In this document: in pieces, positions 35,323 to 44,176 of the stretch
How positions within the stretch are numbered: the stretch's first letter is position 1
Layout: each line of letters starts with the position of its first letter
Assembly (NCBI RefSeq): GCF_003628505.1
Contig: NZ_RBZP01000023.1
Span: forward strand, 1 to 54,262
DNA length: 54,262 nt
Direction: 5' to 3'
Source of the DNA: Oceanobacillus halophilus
GTDB taxonomy: Bacteria; Bacillota; Bacilli; Bacillales; Amphibacillaceae
Program-made: the position numbers and the translations under genes
The notes under the pieces: generated by a model
Seen by the model: the letters and a program-made list of their open reading frames with translations, nothing else
Databases searched by the model: none
What the model was told of the DNA's origin: nothing

Positions 35323-36022
35323 AGTTTTCTATACTAATATTCTCGAGTGCCTGTTTATCTAAAATACGAATGCGACGTTGACCCTTCTGCTCAATCCAGC
35401 CATTTGTTTGGAAGTTAGAAAGTCTCCTGCTTATTGTTTCGGAAGTAGTTCCTAAGTAAGAAGCAAGATCCTTTTTGCTCATTGGCAGGTTTATTTCATT
35501 AGAATTTGATTTCTTTGCCAATTCCACCAAATAATCTGCCGTTCTAGTTTCTACATCTTTAGAGCTCAGATTTCCAACTAATTTTTCTGTCTCGTCCAAT
35601 CGAGTACTAAATTCCTGTAATATTTTGACTGCAATGGTTGGGTGCTGCTGCATTAACAGTTGCATATCATCACGATGTATTGCACAAATTTCTGTTTTTT
35701 CCATCGCCTCGGCATGACTGTCGAGCGTTTTTTCAGTGAATAATGCAAGTTCTCCCATAAACTCACCAGATTCAATTATTCTTAAGAGTTGCTCTTTTCC
35801 GGATTCGAATAACTGATAATTTTTAACTCGACCTTGATGAACGATATACAAATATTCCAGCGGTTCCCCATCCCGGAAAATAACTTCTCCTTTTTTGTAA
35901 TTTAAACGCCTACTCATCTCTACAATCTTTAACATTTCTTCATAGGTCAAATGATTAAAAAATGGTACCTTGGAAACACATAATTGATTCATACTAACAT
36001 CATGATTACAAGACTTACTCAT
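35321..36022 (-). CDS. Crp/Fnr-family transcriptional regulator
   Basis: 233 residues. Cyclic-nucleotide-binding-like beta-roll (about 22-135: GEVIFRDGEPLEYLYIVHQGRVK ... GEFMGELALF), dimer helix, and a winged HTH at about 175-215 (MSKKDLASYLGTTSETISRRLSNF, with the E-x-x-SR recognition helix of the FNR group). Two N-terminal cysteines (Cys5, Cys15) are all that could hold a cofactor or disulfide, fewer than E. coli FNR; the Bacillus C-terminal cluster is absent. May sense oxygen or redox. The ATG follows AAAGGAGG. Confidence 0.87.
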   Translation of the reverse strand: MSKSCNHDVSMNQLCVSKVPFFNHLTYEEMLKIVEMSRRLNYKKGEVIFRDGEPLEYLYIVHQGRVKNYQLFESGKEQLLRIIESGEFMGELALFTEKTLDSHAEAMEKTEICAIHRDDMQLLMQQHPTIAVKILQEFSTRLDETEKLVGNLSSKDVETRTADYLVELAKKSNSNEINLPMSKKDLASYLGTTSETISRRLSNFQTNGWIEQKGQRRIRILDKQALENISIEN

Positions 36023-36084
36023 TAAAGTCCTCCTTTAGAAGCATTATAACGTATGGAAGGTATGAAGAGGTGCACCGAGTAATT

Positions 36085-36450
36085 TTGTACGAAGCTTTCC
36101 TTGTCCTGCGGGGTCTTCAGACACGTGCTTTTCCCTCAGGAGTCAACTGCCCTCCGCTCCAATCAACCAGCTTAATAGTAGTAGGCTATATTTACATAGA
36201 TAATAATGTGCAAAGGAGCCAAAAGAACCAAACTAGCGAAGGAAATACACGGAGACTCCTGCGGGAGGAAAGGCCTAGGTGAGACCCCGCAGAGCGTCAG
36301 CTCGAGGAGGCTCAGCAGCCGCCTACGGAAAGCGCAGTGTATTTCCGTAGCGAGAGTTAAGCACATTACTCTGAATTCATATTATCAGGAGTTTGTTTCT
36401 ATCAACTGATAAACTTCAAAAAGTAACAAACTATACAAAATGGCCTTTAC
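36085..36450. repeat. Compound inverted repeat, copy VIII (left-truncated)
   Basis: Starts abruptly inside an arm near 36087 (TTCCTTGTCCTGCGGGGTC), 65 bp upstream of the Crp/Fnr start. The left arm ends with class C GGAGTCAACTGCCCTCCGC. The linker is the reverse complement of the copy IX linker. The right arm 36234-36352 is class B. The right flank runs ATCAGGAGTTTGTTTCTATC to AACTATACAAAATGGCCTTT. The left TIR is missing, so one side was deleted. Confidence 0.8.
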
Positions 36451-36503
36451 AAAACAAAAAAACTAGAACGCATCATTAACAGAGCATTCTAGCTTTATAT
36501 GAA

Positions 36504-36860
36504 TTAACAATCTCCTGGTGTACCAGCAGCTTCTTTCGTTCTAAACGAAGAACCGCAGCCACAAGAGTATACAGCTTTTGGATTATCAATAGTAAAGCCG
36601 CCACCCATCATATTTTCTTTATAATCAATGGTTGTTCCTTCGACAATCGGGATATCCTGTGAATTAATAACAACTGGGATTCCTTTCACTTCTTCTTGAT
36701 GATCTAATTCTGGATTAATTTCTTCATCAAATCCAATGGAATAAGACAATCCGCTGCATCCGCCACCTTTAACACCGAAACGAAGACGTACATTCTCACT
36801 TTCTTCTTTCATCATAACTTGAATACGAGCACTTGCTTGATCAGTTAAATTTATAACCAT
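36504..36860 (-). CDS. yutM: HesB/IscA-type Fe-S carrier (YutM, SufA-like)
   Basis: 118 residues. A-type carrier fold with the conserved GGGCSGLSYSIGFD and the C-terminal CGCGSSF supplying the three cluster cysteines. It transfers Fe-S clusters from the SUF scaffold to targets. A further Cys ends the protein (GTPGDC). The ATG follows GAGGAGG at 9 bases. Lies near yuzD and yutI, which are also linked to redox and Fe-S metabolism, although the Bacillus intermediates dapF, yutK, yuzB and yutJ are not between them here. Confidence 0.9.
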   Translation of the reverse strand: MVINLTDQASARIQVMMKEESENVRLRFGVKGGGCSGLSYSIGFDEEINPELDHQEEVKGIPVVINSQDIPIVEGTTIDYKENMMGGGFTIDNPKAVYSCGCGSSFRTKEAAGTPGDC

Positions 36861-36971
36861 TAGTCACGGACCTCCTCTATTCACATCATTATTCTTAAGT
36901 ATACAAACTATTCCAATCGACTTCAACTAATTTTTATTAAGGAAGGTATTTCCACTACAATTATACTCACC

Positions 36972-37298
36972 CTATTGTAATTTTAATCCATATCGATCTA
37001 ATAATTTATAAATAGGTTTTAATCTTGGGATTCCTTCTGCCACAAGTTCATCATTAATCATTACAATTGGCCAAAACAAATCTTCCTCTTCTATTCTACT
37101 AACAAATTGAAGATGTTTTTTTTCATTAGGTGGTTCATTTATATCTACGTACTCATAAGAAATTTCGTCATCGATATACTTTCTGCCTATTGCTGCTTGC
37201 AACCATTCATAAGTGTCCTTAGAACTTGGTGCCCCAACACAGCTTGCACAAATCTGTTCTGCTCCATATATCGTAATCTTTACTTTTTCTTTAACCAA
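36972..37298 (-). CDS. yuzD: YuzD-family thioredoxin-like protein
   Basis: 108 residues from TTG 37298, exactly the Bacillus length. The opening ITIYGAEQICASCVGAPSSK carries CxxC, and the family-specific DTYEWLQAAIGRKY follows. Annotated in Bacillus as a putative disulfide oxidoreductase. TTG is chosen because GGGAGGG is 6 bases upstream, whereas the ATG opening the frame lies within that ribosome site. Divergent from yutI across a perfect 16-bp inverted repeat. Confidence 0.85.
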   Translation of the reverse strand: MVKEKVKITIYGAEQICASCVGAPSSKDTYEWLQAAIGRKYIDDEISYEYVDINEPPNEKKHLQFVSRIEEEDLFWPIVMINDELVAEGIPRLKPIYKLLDRYGLKLQ

Positions 37299-37317
37299 AT
37301 GAATCCCTCCCATTTCC

Positions 37318-37368
37318 AGATACTTTTATTTTACAAAATGTTCATATAAAGATAAAATAAAAGTATCT
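37318..37368. promoter_or_regulatory. Perfect 16-bp inverted repeat between yuzD and yutI
   Basis: AGATACTTTTATTTTA (37318-37333) and TAAAATAAAAGTATCT (37353-37368) around a 19-base centre. It lies between divergent genes, so a terminator role is unlikely; it may be an operator or a cruciform site. Confidence 0.55.
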
Positions 37369-37471
37369 TACCATTTGATAAACAATATAAAAGTGCTCTA
37401 AGGCTTAAAATTGAATAGATTTTTTTTCTGATTCACTCTATAATAATAACTAGGGAAAGGAGAGATGGATT

Positions 37472-37696
37472 ATGTATGAACAAGTACAAGAGGTACTGAA
37501 TAAATTACGTCCATTCTTATTACGTGACGGTGGAGATGTTGAATTAGTTGATGTAGATGAGGATGGCATTGTTTTACTTCGTCTAATGGGTGCATGCGGC
37601 AACTGCCCAAGTTCTACCATCACCTTGAAAGCTGGTATTGAACGCGCACTTACTTCAGAAGTTCCTGGAGTAAAAGAAATTGAGCAGGTATTCTAA
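37472..37696 (+). CDS. yutI: NifU C-terminal-like Fe-S protein YutI (Nfu)
   Basis: 74 residues consisting only of the NifU-C domain. [24 protein letters not shown] is followed by the cluster-binding [19 protein letters not shown] with CxxC. It acts as an Fe-S carrier or repair scaffold. Ribosome site AAAGGAGAG before the ATG; a TATAAT lies 34 bp upstream. Ends in a strong terminator. Confidence 0.93.
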   Translation: MYEQVQEVLNKLRPFLLRDGGDVELVDVDEDGIVLLRLMGACGNCPSSTITLKAGIERALTSEVPGVKEIEQVF

Positions 37697-37710
37697 ATAA
37701 TAATAATCTC

Positions 37711-37747
37711 AAAGGCAGGTAACGAATTCTTCGTACCTGCCTTTTTT
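37711..37747 (+). terminator. Terminator of yutI
   Basis: AAAGGCAGGTA/TACCTGCCTTT with a 12-base loop and a T run. Confidence 0.92.
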
Positions 37748-37848
37748 CATGGTGTAGGAACTTATAAAAATATAATAGATGTGCATAACAAGCATGAATG
37801 GCTAGGGGGAGTCTATACGTCGCTAACCGGGTGCTTGCGCTTTTGCTC

Positions 37849-38811
37849 TTAAATGGGAGTTATCGGCCCTGTCCCTTGGAGTACCCCGTCTGCATTTTCT
37901 AAACAAAGTTCAATCATTTTTCTCCGTGTTTCCATACTGGCTGAACCAATGTGCGGCAGGCACACAACATTACTTAGCTTCATTAGTGGATGTTCCCGAT
38001 CAATTGGCTCTTCTGCAAAAACGTCCAACCCCGCCCCAGAAATTTGATTTGCCTTTAATGCCTTAATTAATGCAGACTCATCAACTACTCCACCTCTAGA
38101 AATATTTATAAATATACTTGAGTTCTTCATCTTTTGAAAAGCTTCCTCATTAAATAATTGCTCTGTCTCTTCATTAAGCGGAACAACTGAAACAACAAAA
38201 TCTGATTGACGCAGGAGTTCATCTATACTAACATATTTTGCCCCTAGAACTTCCTCAGCATTTACTTTTCTACTACGATTATGATATAGGATTTTCATTC
38301 CAAACCCTGTTGCTCTCCTTGCTATCGCTTCTCCTATTCTTCCCATCCCAACGATACCAATGGTTTTGTGATGAATATCTGATCCAGCGAGCAAAAATGG
38401 TGCCCAATTTTCCCACTGATTTGTTTTTATGTAATGATTTGCTTCTATGATGCGTCTTGCTGAAGCCATTAGTAAAGCAAATCCTAAATCAGCTGTCGTT
38501 TCAGTCAATACATCTGGAGTATTAGTCACAACCACCCCTTCTTTTTTAGTAGCTTCCAGATTGATATTATCGTAACCTACAGCTAAGTTTGCAATAACCC
38601 TCAAATTTGGCGCAACCTTCAATAGACTTTCATCAACCTTTTCACTTAACAAACATATTAAACCATCTGCATCTTGGACTTCCTTTAACAATACATCCCT
38701 AGGGACAGGAACTGCCTCTTTATCCCACATACGAAATTGATATCGGTCTTTATATGGATGCAGAAGTTCAGCTGGTATTTGACGTGAAATATAAATAATC
38801 GGTTTCTTCAT
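37849..38811 (-). CDS. D-isomer 2-hydroxyacid dehydrogenase (glyoxylate/hydroxypyruvate reductase type)
   Basis: 320 residues. NAD(P) motif TIGIVGMGRIGEAIARRATG, catalytic Arg in NISRGGVVDE, Glu in the following AGLDVFAEEP region and His in LPHIGSAS. Closest in style to GyaR/YvcT, reducing glyoxylate or hydroxypyruvate. The start is ATG 38811 behind GAAGGGGTG; eight upstream codons lack support. Only 24 bp after yutH on the same strand, so cotranscribed. In Bacillus this interval holds yuxL and the hom-thr genes, so it is a local replacement. Confidence 0.88.
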   Translation of the reverse strand: MKKPIIYISRQIPAELLHPYKDRYQFRMWDKEAVPVPRDVLLKEVQDADGLICLLSEKVDESLLKVAPNLRVIANLAVGYDNINLEATKKEGVVVTNTPDVLTETTADLGFALLMASARRIIEANHYIKTNQWENWAPFLLAGSDIHHKTIGIVGMGRIGEAIARRATGFGMKILYHNRSRKVNAEEVLGAKYVSIDELLRQSDFVVSVVPLNEETEQLFNEEAFQKMKNSSIFINISRGGVVDESALIKALKANQISGAGLDVFAEEPIDREHPLMKLSNVVCLPHIGSASMETRRKMIELCLENADGVLQGTGPITPI

Positions 38812-38835
38812 TCTAATACACCCCTTCTCTATCAC

Positions 38836-39810
38836 TTACAACCAGTGTAACACAGGTATATTAGATGCTTCAGGGTCTATACCTAGCCTTTCAAAAAATT
38901 GTCTGACTGCTTCTTCATATTGATTTTGCTTACCTAGTAGTTCTTTTAATTCTACATATAAGCTGTCAACATTTTCTCCTAAGAAGCCACGATTGATCAA
39001 GTCATAAAAATGGACCGGATAAAGCAATCGTCCGTATATTAATCGCAAACTAAAGATGGATAATGGGCGAACGGATTGGTAATCATTCAAAAATGTAATT
39101 ATATTATTCTGATTATCCCGACGCACTAAAGAATAACGAATATATTCTGCTATATCCCTTGCAGGGTGATCATACATTAAATTATCCGTCCATAGTATGG
39201 GATTTCTTAATTGATTCTTATAACGATTGAAAGTAATCGTACCCTGATCAGATTCATGAAATCTTGTTTCCGCTTCACTTTCGTTCATATATTGGATGGC
39301 ATTTTCACTTATACCAATAACATAAGGAAAGACATCCATCAATAAACGATAATAAGCACACGGATTTTGATTTGCCTCTTCCTCCATTTTTGCTTCAAAA
39401 ACAGTAAGTTTATCAATCCATAACGATTTCCAAGCACCATAGCTGGAAATCTCTCTTGGTTGGTATTGATATCTTGCACCAATTTGATGAAAGTTCGCTA
39501 AAACAATACCGTCTGGATTTCGATCATCATGCTTCATTTCTTGTACTTTAATGACCATATAATTATGATCATGATATGGAGTAAACCACTCCCCCTGAAG
39601 ATTTGGAATAGGTACGGAGGTGTGCTCCAGATGATTATCAATTAGATAATATGCAAGACTTGCCTGTTCCAAATAAACCATTTCCTTGTTATCGATAGAA
39701 GTGGTAAAATAGTAATTATTACCATTTCTGTATCCTTCTTTACCATCCAACCATATTTTTTCTTCAACTTGGATACCATAGTAAGTAGAAAGAAATCCAC
39801 TAAAAGGCAA
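38836..39810 (-). CDS. yutH: Spore coat-associated protein YutH (CotS family)
   Basis: 324 residues with an aminoglycoside-phosphotransferase-like kinase fold, probably inactive or undetermined. The C-terminal part contains YDHPARDIAEYIRYSLVRR, resembling the CotS/YutH Asp region. Found in spore coats of Bacillus. The start is TTG 39810 with AAGGAGAG upstream. First gene of the pair with the hydroxyacid dehydrogenase and divergent from yutG. Confidence 0.83.
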   Translation of the reverse strand: MPFSGFLSTYYGIQVEEKIWLDGKEGYRNGNNYYFTTSIDNKEMVYLEQASLAYYLIDNHLEHTSVPIPNLQGEWFTPYHDHNYMVIKVQEMKHDDRNPDGIVLANFHQIGARYQYQPREISSYGAWKSLWIDKLTVFEAKMEEEANQNPCAYYRLLMDVFPYVIGISENAIQYMNESEAETRFHESDQGTITFNRYKNQLRNPILWTDNLMYDHPARDIAEYIRYSLVRRDNQNNIITFLNDYQSVRPLSIFSLRLIYGRLLYPVHFYDLINRGFLGENVDSLYVELKELLGKQNQYEEAVRQFFERLGIDPEASNIPVLHWL

Positions 39811-39941
39811 GGAATCTCTCCTTTCTATATTTATTTATAAATATTTAAAGGGAAGGATAATTAAATTGTTTTAAACCTCCTAATAAAGTGTATGTATAGG
39901 AAAGACATATCTTTAACAATAAAAAGAAAAAGGTGATAAAT

Positions 39942-40445
39942 TTGGCTAAAACAAGTGAATTAGAAAAGAAGGCAAGAGAACTTTTATCAGAAAGAGGAGT
40001 ATCCATTGATAATATTGCTGAATTAGTATACTATCTGCAATCAGCTTATCACGATGAACTCACAATGGACCTTTGCAGAGAAAATGTGGAGAAGGTATTA
40101 ACAAAACGTGAGGTACAAAACGCAATTATTACTGGGATCCAATTAGATATCTTAGCCGAGAAAAAACAACTAGACGAACCACTTCAAGAAATAATTGAGA
40201 AAGATGAAGGACTATATGGCGTTGATGAAATTGTTGCTTTTTCCATTATAAATGTTTATGGTTCCATCGGTTTTACGAACTATGGGTATATTGATAAACA
40301 GAAACCAGGTATCCTGAAGAAACTAAATGATAAATCCTCTGGTGAATGCCATACCTTTTTAGATGACATCGTCGGTGCAATAGCAGCAGCCGCCTCCAGC
40401 CGATTAGCTCATACGTACGAAGAACTTGCAGAAGATGATGAGTAA
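39942..40445 (+). CDS. yutG: Phosphatidylglycerophosphatase A-type protein YutG
   Basis: 167 residues. PgpA-like domain: ELVYYLQSAYHDELTMDLCRENV, then GVDEIVAFSIINVYGSIGFTNYG and the Asp-rich DDIVGAIAAAASSRLAH near the C terminus. In Bacillus the homologue belongs to the PgpA family, but this form lacks obvious membrane helices. TTG 39942 is used, 5 bases after AAAGGTGA; the GTG opening the frame lies inside it. Convergent with yutF. Confidence 0.85.
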   Translation: MAKTSELEKKARELLSERGVSIDNIAELVYYLQSAYHDELTMDLCRENVEKVLTKREVQNAIITGIQLDILAEKKQLDEPLQEIIEKDEGLYGVDEIVAFSIINVYGSIGFTNYGYIDKQKPGILKKLNDKSSGECHTFLDDIVGAIAAAASSRLAHTYEELAEDDE

Positions 40446-40465
40446 ATATATTACTTACACGTTGT

Positions 40466-40622
40466 TTTTAAAGAAGGCTGTTTTCTAAAAGATTGTGGCT
40501 TTTTCAACATAAGTAATTGTAAAGTGTTTGGACTCGCTGCGGCAGAATACTTGCGGTTCGTGGGAATGGCCTCAGCCTCCCTCGGAAGAAAACCACTTCC
40601 TTATCACTACGAAGAGTAAATA
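40466..40622. repeat. Compound inverted repeat, copy VII (remnant)
   Basis: Left outer end GGCTGTTTTCTAAAAGATTG matches copies III and VI. A partial class A arm follows (CGCTGCGGCAGAATACTTGC, then GGCCTCAGCCTCC). The rest is lost. It lies between convergent yutG and yutF. Confidence 0.72.
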
Positions 40623-40652
40623 AGACCCGGGGACACTTAATCCCCGAGTCTT
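40622..40652 (-). terminator. Probable terminator of yutF
   Basis: Minus strand AAGACTCGGGGA/TCCCCGGGTCTT stem; the T tract is weak (ATTTACT). Confidence 0.6.
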
Positions 40653-40659
40653 AGATAAA

Positions 40660-41433
40660 TTATATTTTGTCCATCCATTCACGTAAACTATGAACATAAT
40701 GGGTTGGTTTTGTTTCAAACTTTTCAAATTCCGAATACGGGGTGACGCCAGTGAATACCATTAGTGTATCCATCCCAGCATTTATCCCTGCTTTAATATC
40801 TGTGTCATAATTATCTCCAACCATCAATGTTTCTTCTTTTGATAATCCAATAATATTCAGCGCTTCTTCCATAATAATCGCTTCAGGTTTACCGATAAAC
40901 GTTGGAGCAACTCCGGTGCTTACCGTGACCACGGAAGTAATTGAACCATTACCAGGAAGCAGGCCTCTTTCTGTCGGTATCGCCACATCATCATTAGTAG
41001 AGATAAAAGTTGCACCATTTCGAACGGCTAAACAGGCTTTTGCAAATTTTTCATAATTTACTTGTCGATCAAGGCCAACAATAACGTAATCGGCATGTTC
41101 CCCGTCAACCACAGTTAAACCACTCTTCTCTATAGCATGACGAATTCCTTCCTCCCCAATCACATAACAAGTAGCATTATCTTTTTGATGTTTAATAAAA
41201 TTTGCCGTTGCTAAACTAGTTGTTACGATTTGTTCAGGTTTAGATTTAATTCCCATTTTATTTAATTTATTGGATACATCTTCACCTGTTTTCGTAGAAT
41301 TATTTGTTACGAAAAGATAAGGAATTTCTTTTTCTACTAATTTATTTACAAATTCTGCAGCTGCCTCTATCGGTTCTTCTCCCAAATACATGGTTCCGTC
41401 TAGATCAATTAAATAACCCTTATATTGCTTCAA
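40660..41433 (-). CDS. yutF: HAD-superfamily NagD-type phosphatase YutF
   Basis: 257 residues. HAD motif I LIDLDGTMYLG, motif II FVTNNSTKTG, the Lys of motif III in FIGKPEAIIME, and motif IV MVGDNYDTDIKAG. A class IIA cap lies between. Acts on small phosphorylated metabolites; Bacillus YutF is described as a nucleotidase-like phosphatase. Follows yutE and the SufR-like gene leftward with a 14-bp gap, so probably an operon. Confidence 0.92.
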   Translation of the reverse strand: MKQYKGYLIDLDGTMYLGEEPIEAAAEFVNKLVEKEIPYLFVTNNSTKTGEDVSNKLNKMGIKSKPEQIVTTSLATANFIKHQKDNATCYVIGEEGIRHAIEKSGLTVVDGEHADYVIVGLDRQVNYEKFAKACLAVRNGATFISTNDDVAIPTERGLLPGNGSITSVVTVSTGVAPTFIGKPEAIIMEEALNIIGLSKEETLMVGDNYDTDIKAGINAGMDTLMVFTGVTPYSEFEKFETKPTHYVHSLREWMDKI

Positions 41434-41447
41434 TTTATTTCCTCATT

Positions 41448-42089
41448 TCAATCTGTTGTTGGATATGGATTTTTTATTGTCCATTTACATAGATGGTCGC
41501 CCTTCGTTATACAGGATCGAGCAGAGACCTCTTTACCAGAAAATAGGTGCTCAAACATTTTCTTTTCATTTATACAAACTTGATGGTAGGTGGATGCAAT
41601 ATTTGAAATCGGACAATTGTAATTTCTAATTTCGTAATCGCCTTGTTCTGTTTTCTCAATCTCCACCATATATCCATTTTCATTCTGGATTTGGGCAACC
41701 TGATTAATTTTTTCTTCTAAGCCACTCGATTCAAAATTCGATTCAAAATAAGCTTTTTCTCTTTGCATTCGTTTTTCTAATAAATCATAGACAGCCTGTT
41801 CTCCCTGAAGCTCTTCTAAATCTTTTAACAATTCTACCGGTAGCGATTGATATTGGTTTGGAAAAGTTGAATGTCCTTTTTCCGTTAGTTCATACGTAAG
41901 GTAAGGTCTTCCAATATTTTGTTTATGAGAAATTTTCTTTAGCAATCCTTGTTTTTCTAATTCATGAAGATGTTTACGTACTGCAACTTCAGATATAGTA
42001 AAATGTTCCATTATGTTCCCTATTGTCATCGCATGATTCTTTTTTAATATATTCAGTAGTTTTCGCTTTGGTGGTGTTTGTTTATTCAT
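41448..42089 (-). CDS. SufR-like HTH transcriptional regulator with a four-Cys C terminus
   Basis: 213 residues. N-terminal winged HTH (about 8-75: LLNILKKNHAMTIGNIMEHF ... SEVAVRKHLHELEKQGLL, wing GRPYLTYELTEKG). The C terminus has Cys159, Cys172, Cys193 and Cys201; the C-x12-C spacing of the first pair resembles SufR Fe-S repressors. May sense Fe-S status. Ribosome site GGAGGTGATG. Lies between yutE and yutF, where Bacillus has none, and 14 bp from each neighbour. Confidence 0.75.
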   Translation of the reverse strand: MNKQTPPKRKLLNILKKNHAMTIGNIMEHFTISEVAVRKHLHELEKQGLLKKISHKQNIGRPYLTYELTEKGHSTFPNQYQSLPVELLKDLEELQGEQAVYDLLEKRMQREKAYFESNFESSGLEEKINQVAQIQNENGYMVEIEKTEQGDYEIRNYNCPISNIASTYHQVCINEKKMFEHLFSGKEVSARSCITKGDHLCKWTIKNPYPTTD

Positions 42090-42103
42090 TCACATCACCT
42101 CCA

Positions 42104-42541
42104 TTACCTATTTGAAAATGCATTTGCAACTCCCAATTCATTAGTTAAATAGGTATTAATATGAGAACTAAAATGTTCTAGCGTTTTCTTTTTATCTTTA
42201 ATTACTTTTTCTAAATGAGCATAATCTACATTCATGTAATTATTGACAAGCATTTTGCGAAGACTAATAAATTCCTTGTAATCTGCTTCTTCTTCAGCAG
42301 GAAGCACTTTTTCATCAATTAATATGTCAATAATATCATCATAGCTTCCTGGATCACGCATAATAAATCCATCAATCATCATGTTTCCAACATCTAGAAT
42401 TGCTTCAATCAATACATGAGCCATTCTTTCTTGACTAAATTTTTCGAGTGCCGTTTCAAACGATTTCCCTTCTAGTTCAGCTAATACTTTTTCCATATAT
42501 AAAAGGATTTCTTCAATTTTTTTTCGATCAACAAAATACAT
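42104..42541 (-). CDS. yutE: DUF86/HepT-like protein YutE
   Basis: 145 residues, helical. The HepT ribonuclease motif R-x4-6-H-x-Y appears as RKMLVNNY, with Asn where the catalytic His would be, so nuclease activity is doubtful. No MNT-type nucleotidyltransferase partner is nearby. In Bacillus yutE sits beside yutF and yutD, as here. ATG behind GGGGGAG. First gene of the leftward yutE-regulator-yutF group. Confidence 0.85.
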   Translation of the reverse strand: MYFVDRKKIEEILLYMEKVLAELEGKSFETALEKFSQERMAHVLIEAILDVGNMMIDGFIMRDPGSYDDIIDILIDEKVLPAEEEADYKEFISLRKMLVNNYMNVDYAHLEKVIKDKKKTLEHFSSHINTYLTNELGVANAFSNR

Positions 42542-42662
42542 GTGTGCTCTCCCCCTGTTAGACTGTTAATTTATATAAAATTATCATATCATATTACATA
42601 TAAAATAAGAGCATCACAAAGGAAATCGTTTTAAAAATATCACAAATAATGAGGGAAATAGG

Positions 42663-44090
42663 ATGACGATTACATCAATAATAGATATGGATGCCACATC
42701 CCTTGCCGGATCCATAAAAAAAGGTGAGATATCAAGTTCAGAAGCAGTTAAAAGCTACATAGAACAAATAAATAAATTCAATCCAAAAATTAATGCTATG
42801 GTTGAAAATAGGTTTGAGCAAGCACTGGTTGAAGCTGAGTTAATTGATAAGCAATCCGTACCCAACCATGCTAAAGGCCCTCTTTATGGTGTGCCAATTA
42901 GTGTCAAAGAGGCATTCAATGTCACCAATATGAAAACCACAGGTGGGCTCGAACATCGCCAAGACCTAATATCCCGACACGATGCAGATGTTATTACCAA
43001 ATTAAAAGATGCTGGGGCAATAATTTTAGGAAAAACCAATACCCCCACCTTGTGCTTTAGTCAAGAGACTGAAAACAAATTATACGGAAGAACAAACAAC
43101 CCTTGGGATATTATGAAAACAGCTGGTGGTTCTAGCGGTGGCGAAGGAGCATTACTGGCTGCAGGTGGATCAGGTGTTGGGATTGGTTCCGATATAGGTG
43201 GCTCTATTCGAATTCCAGCACATTTTAATGGCGTCATTGGATTTAAACCTGGTATGAATCAAGTCCTTGCAGAAGGATATTTTCCATCAGTCAGTTCGGT
43301 ATTACAAGAGAGAATGTTCGCTATAGGTCCGATGGGAAAATCAGTGCAGGACATGAGGTTAATGTACCAAATCATTTCTGGAAAGTCTGTAGCAACAAGA
43401 CATTTGCAAAGTTTCAAAATTGAAGTTCTTCCAGGAACGATTGAGTATCCTCTATCCGATATAACAAAAGAAGTGCTAAATAATATAGAAGGATACTTAG
43501 GGAAATTCTTTTCGATTAAAAGAACAGTTCCCCCATTTTTTGAAGAAAGTGCAAGACTATGGCAAGATATCTTATCAAGTAATGATAGTCAATTATTAGA
43601 GCATGAATCCTTCAGTAATGATCGTTCTGGTATAGTACATGCTTTTATAAGAGAAAAATTAACACAGCGAAAAAAAATACATCCCTTCCTATCTTTAGGG
43701 ATTATCGGTTCAAAAGTATTTAAACCATCAGGAAAACGACTATTACAAGTGAAGAACACTTTAAAACAAGGGGACAGTAGATTAAATGATTATTTGAATA
43801 ATCGTCTGCTCATTTTTCCTGTATACCATAACAGTGCACCCAAACACGGGCAGGTGTATCATGAAATCTTCTCTATTCGTAAAACCTTTTTAAACTATAT
43901 GCCATATGTAGCGTATGCAAATGTTTGGGGACTGCCATCACTAACAATTCCTGTAGATTCAGATGAAAATAATCTACCAATAGGCATTCAGATTATTGGT
44001 TCCATAGGAAATGAGGATGCTATTTTTCGATTAGGGAAGTTATTGGAAAAAAGATTTCGTGGATACGTACGGTGCAAGAAATATGACTAA
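42663..44090 (+). CDS. Amidase (amidase-signature family)
   Basis: 475 residues. The Ser-cisSer-Lys triad is intact: Lys82 (GVPISVKEAF), Ser157 (TAGGSSGGEGA) and Ser181 (GSDIGGSIRIPAHF). The C-terminal NVWGLPSLTIPVDSDENNLPIGIQIIG is typical. GatA-like overall but no gatB/gatC nearby, so it probably hydrolyses a small amide. GAGGGAAAT serves as a weak ribosome site. Single gene, not part of the usual Bacillus yut order, suggesting insertion. Terminator at 44098-44139. Confidence 0.85.
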   Translation: MTITSIIDMDATSLAGSIKKGEISSSEAVKSYIEQINKFNPKINAMVENRFEQALVEAELIDKQSVPNHAKGPLYGVPISVKEAFNVTNMKTTGGLEHRQDLISRHDADVITKLKDAGAIILGKTNTPTLCFSQETENKLYGRTNNPWDIMKTAGGSSGGEGALLAAGGSGVGIGSDIGGSIRIPAHFNGVIGFKPGMNQVLAEGYFPSVSSVLQERMFAIGPMGKSVQDMRLMYQIISGKSVATRHLQSFKIEVLPGTIEYPLSDITKEVLNNIEGYLGKFFSIKRTVPPFFEESARLWQDILSSNDSQLLEHESFSNDRSGIVHAFIREKLTQRKKIHPFLSLGIIGSKVFKPSGKRLLQVKNTLKQGDSRLNDYLNNRLLIFPVYHNSAPKHGQVYHEIFSIRKTFLNYMPYVAYANVWGLPSLTIPVDSDENNLPIGIQIIGSIGNEDAIFRLGKLLEKRFRGYVRCKKYD

Positions 44091-44097
44091 ACAAATA

Positions 44098-44139
44098 CCC
44101 AACAAATTCCGTTAAAGAATTTGTTGGGTTACTGTTTTC
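44098..44139 (+). terminator. Terminator after the amidase gene
   Basis: ACCCAACAAATTC/GAATTTGTTGGGT stem, tail TACTGTTTTC. Confidence 0.7.
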
Positions 44140-44176
44140 TCACATTAGAGTGAATTTGAACAAGAAAAAATTCCTT

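Noticed and set aside
42104..42541. HepT/MNT toxin-antitoxin system
   Set aside because: The catalytic His is replaced by Asn and no nucleotidyltransferase antitoxin gene adjoins; order matches housekeeping yutE.
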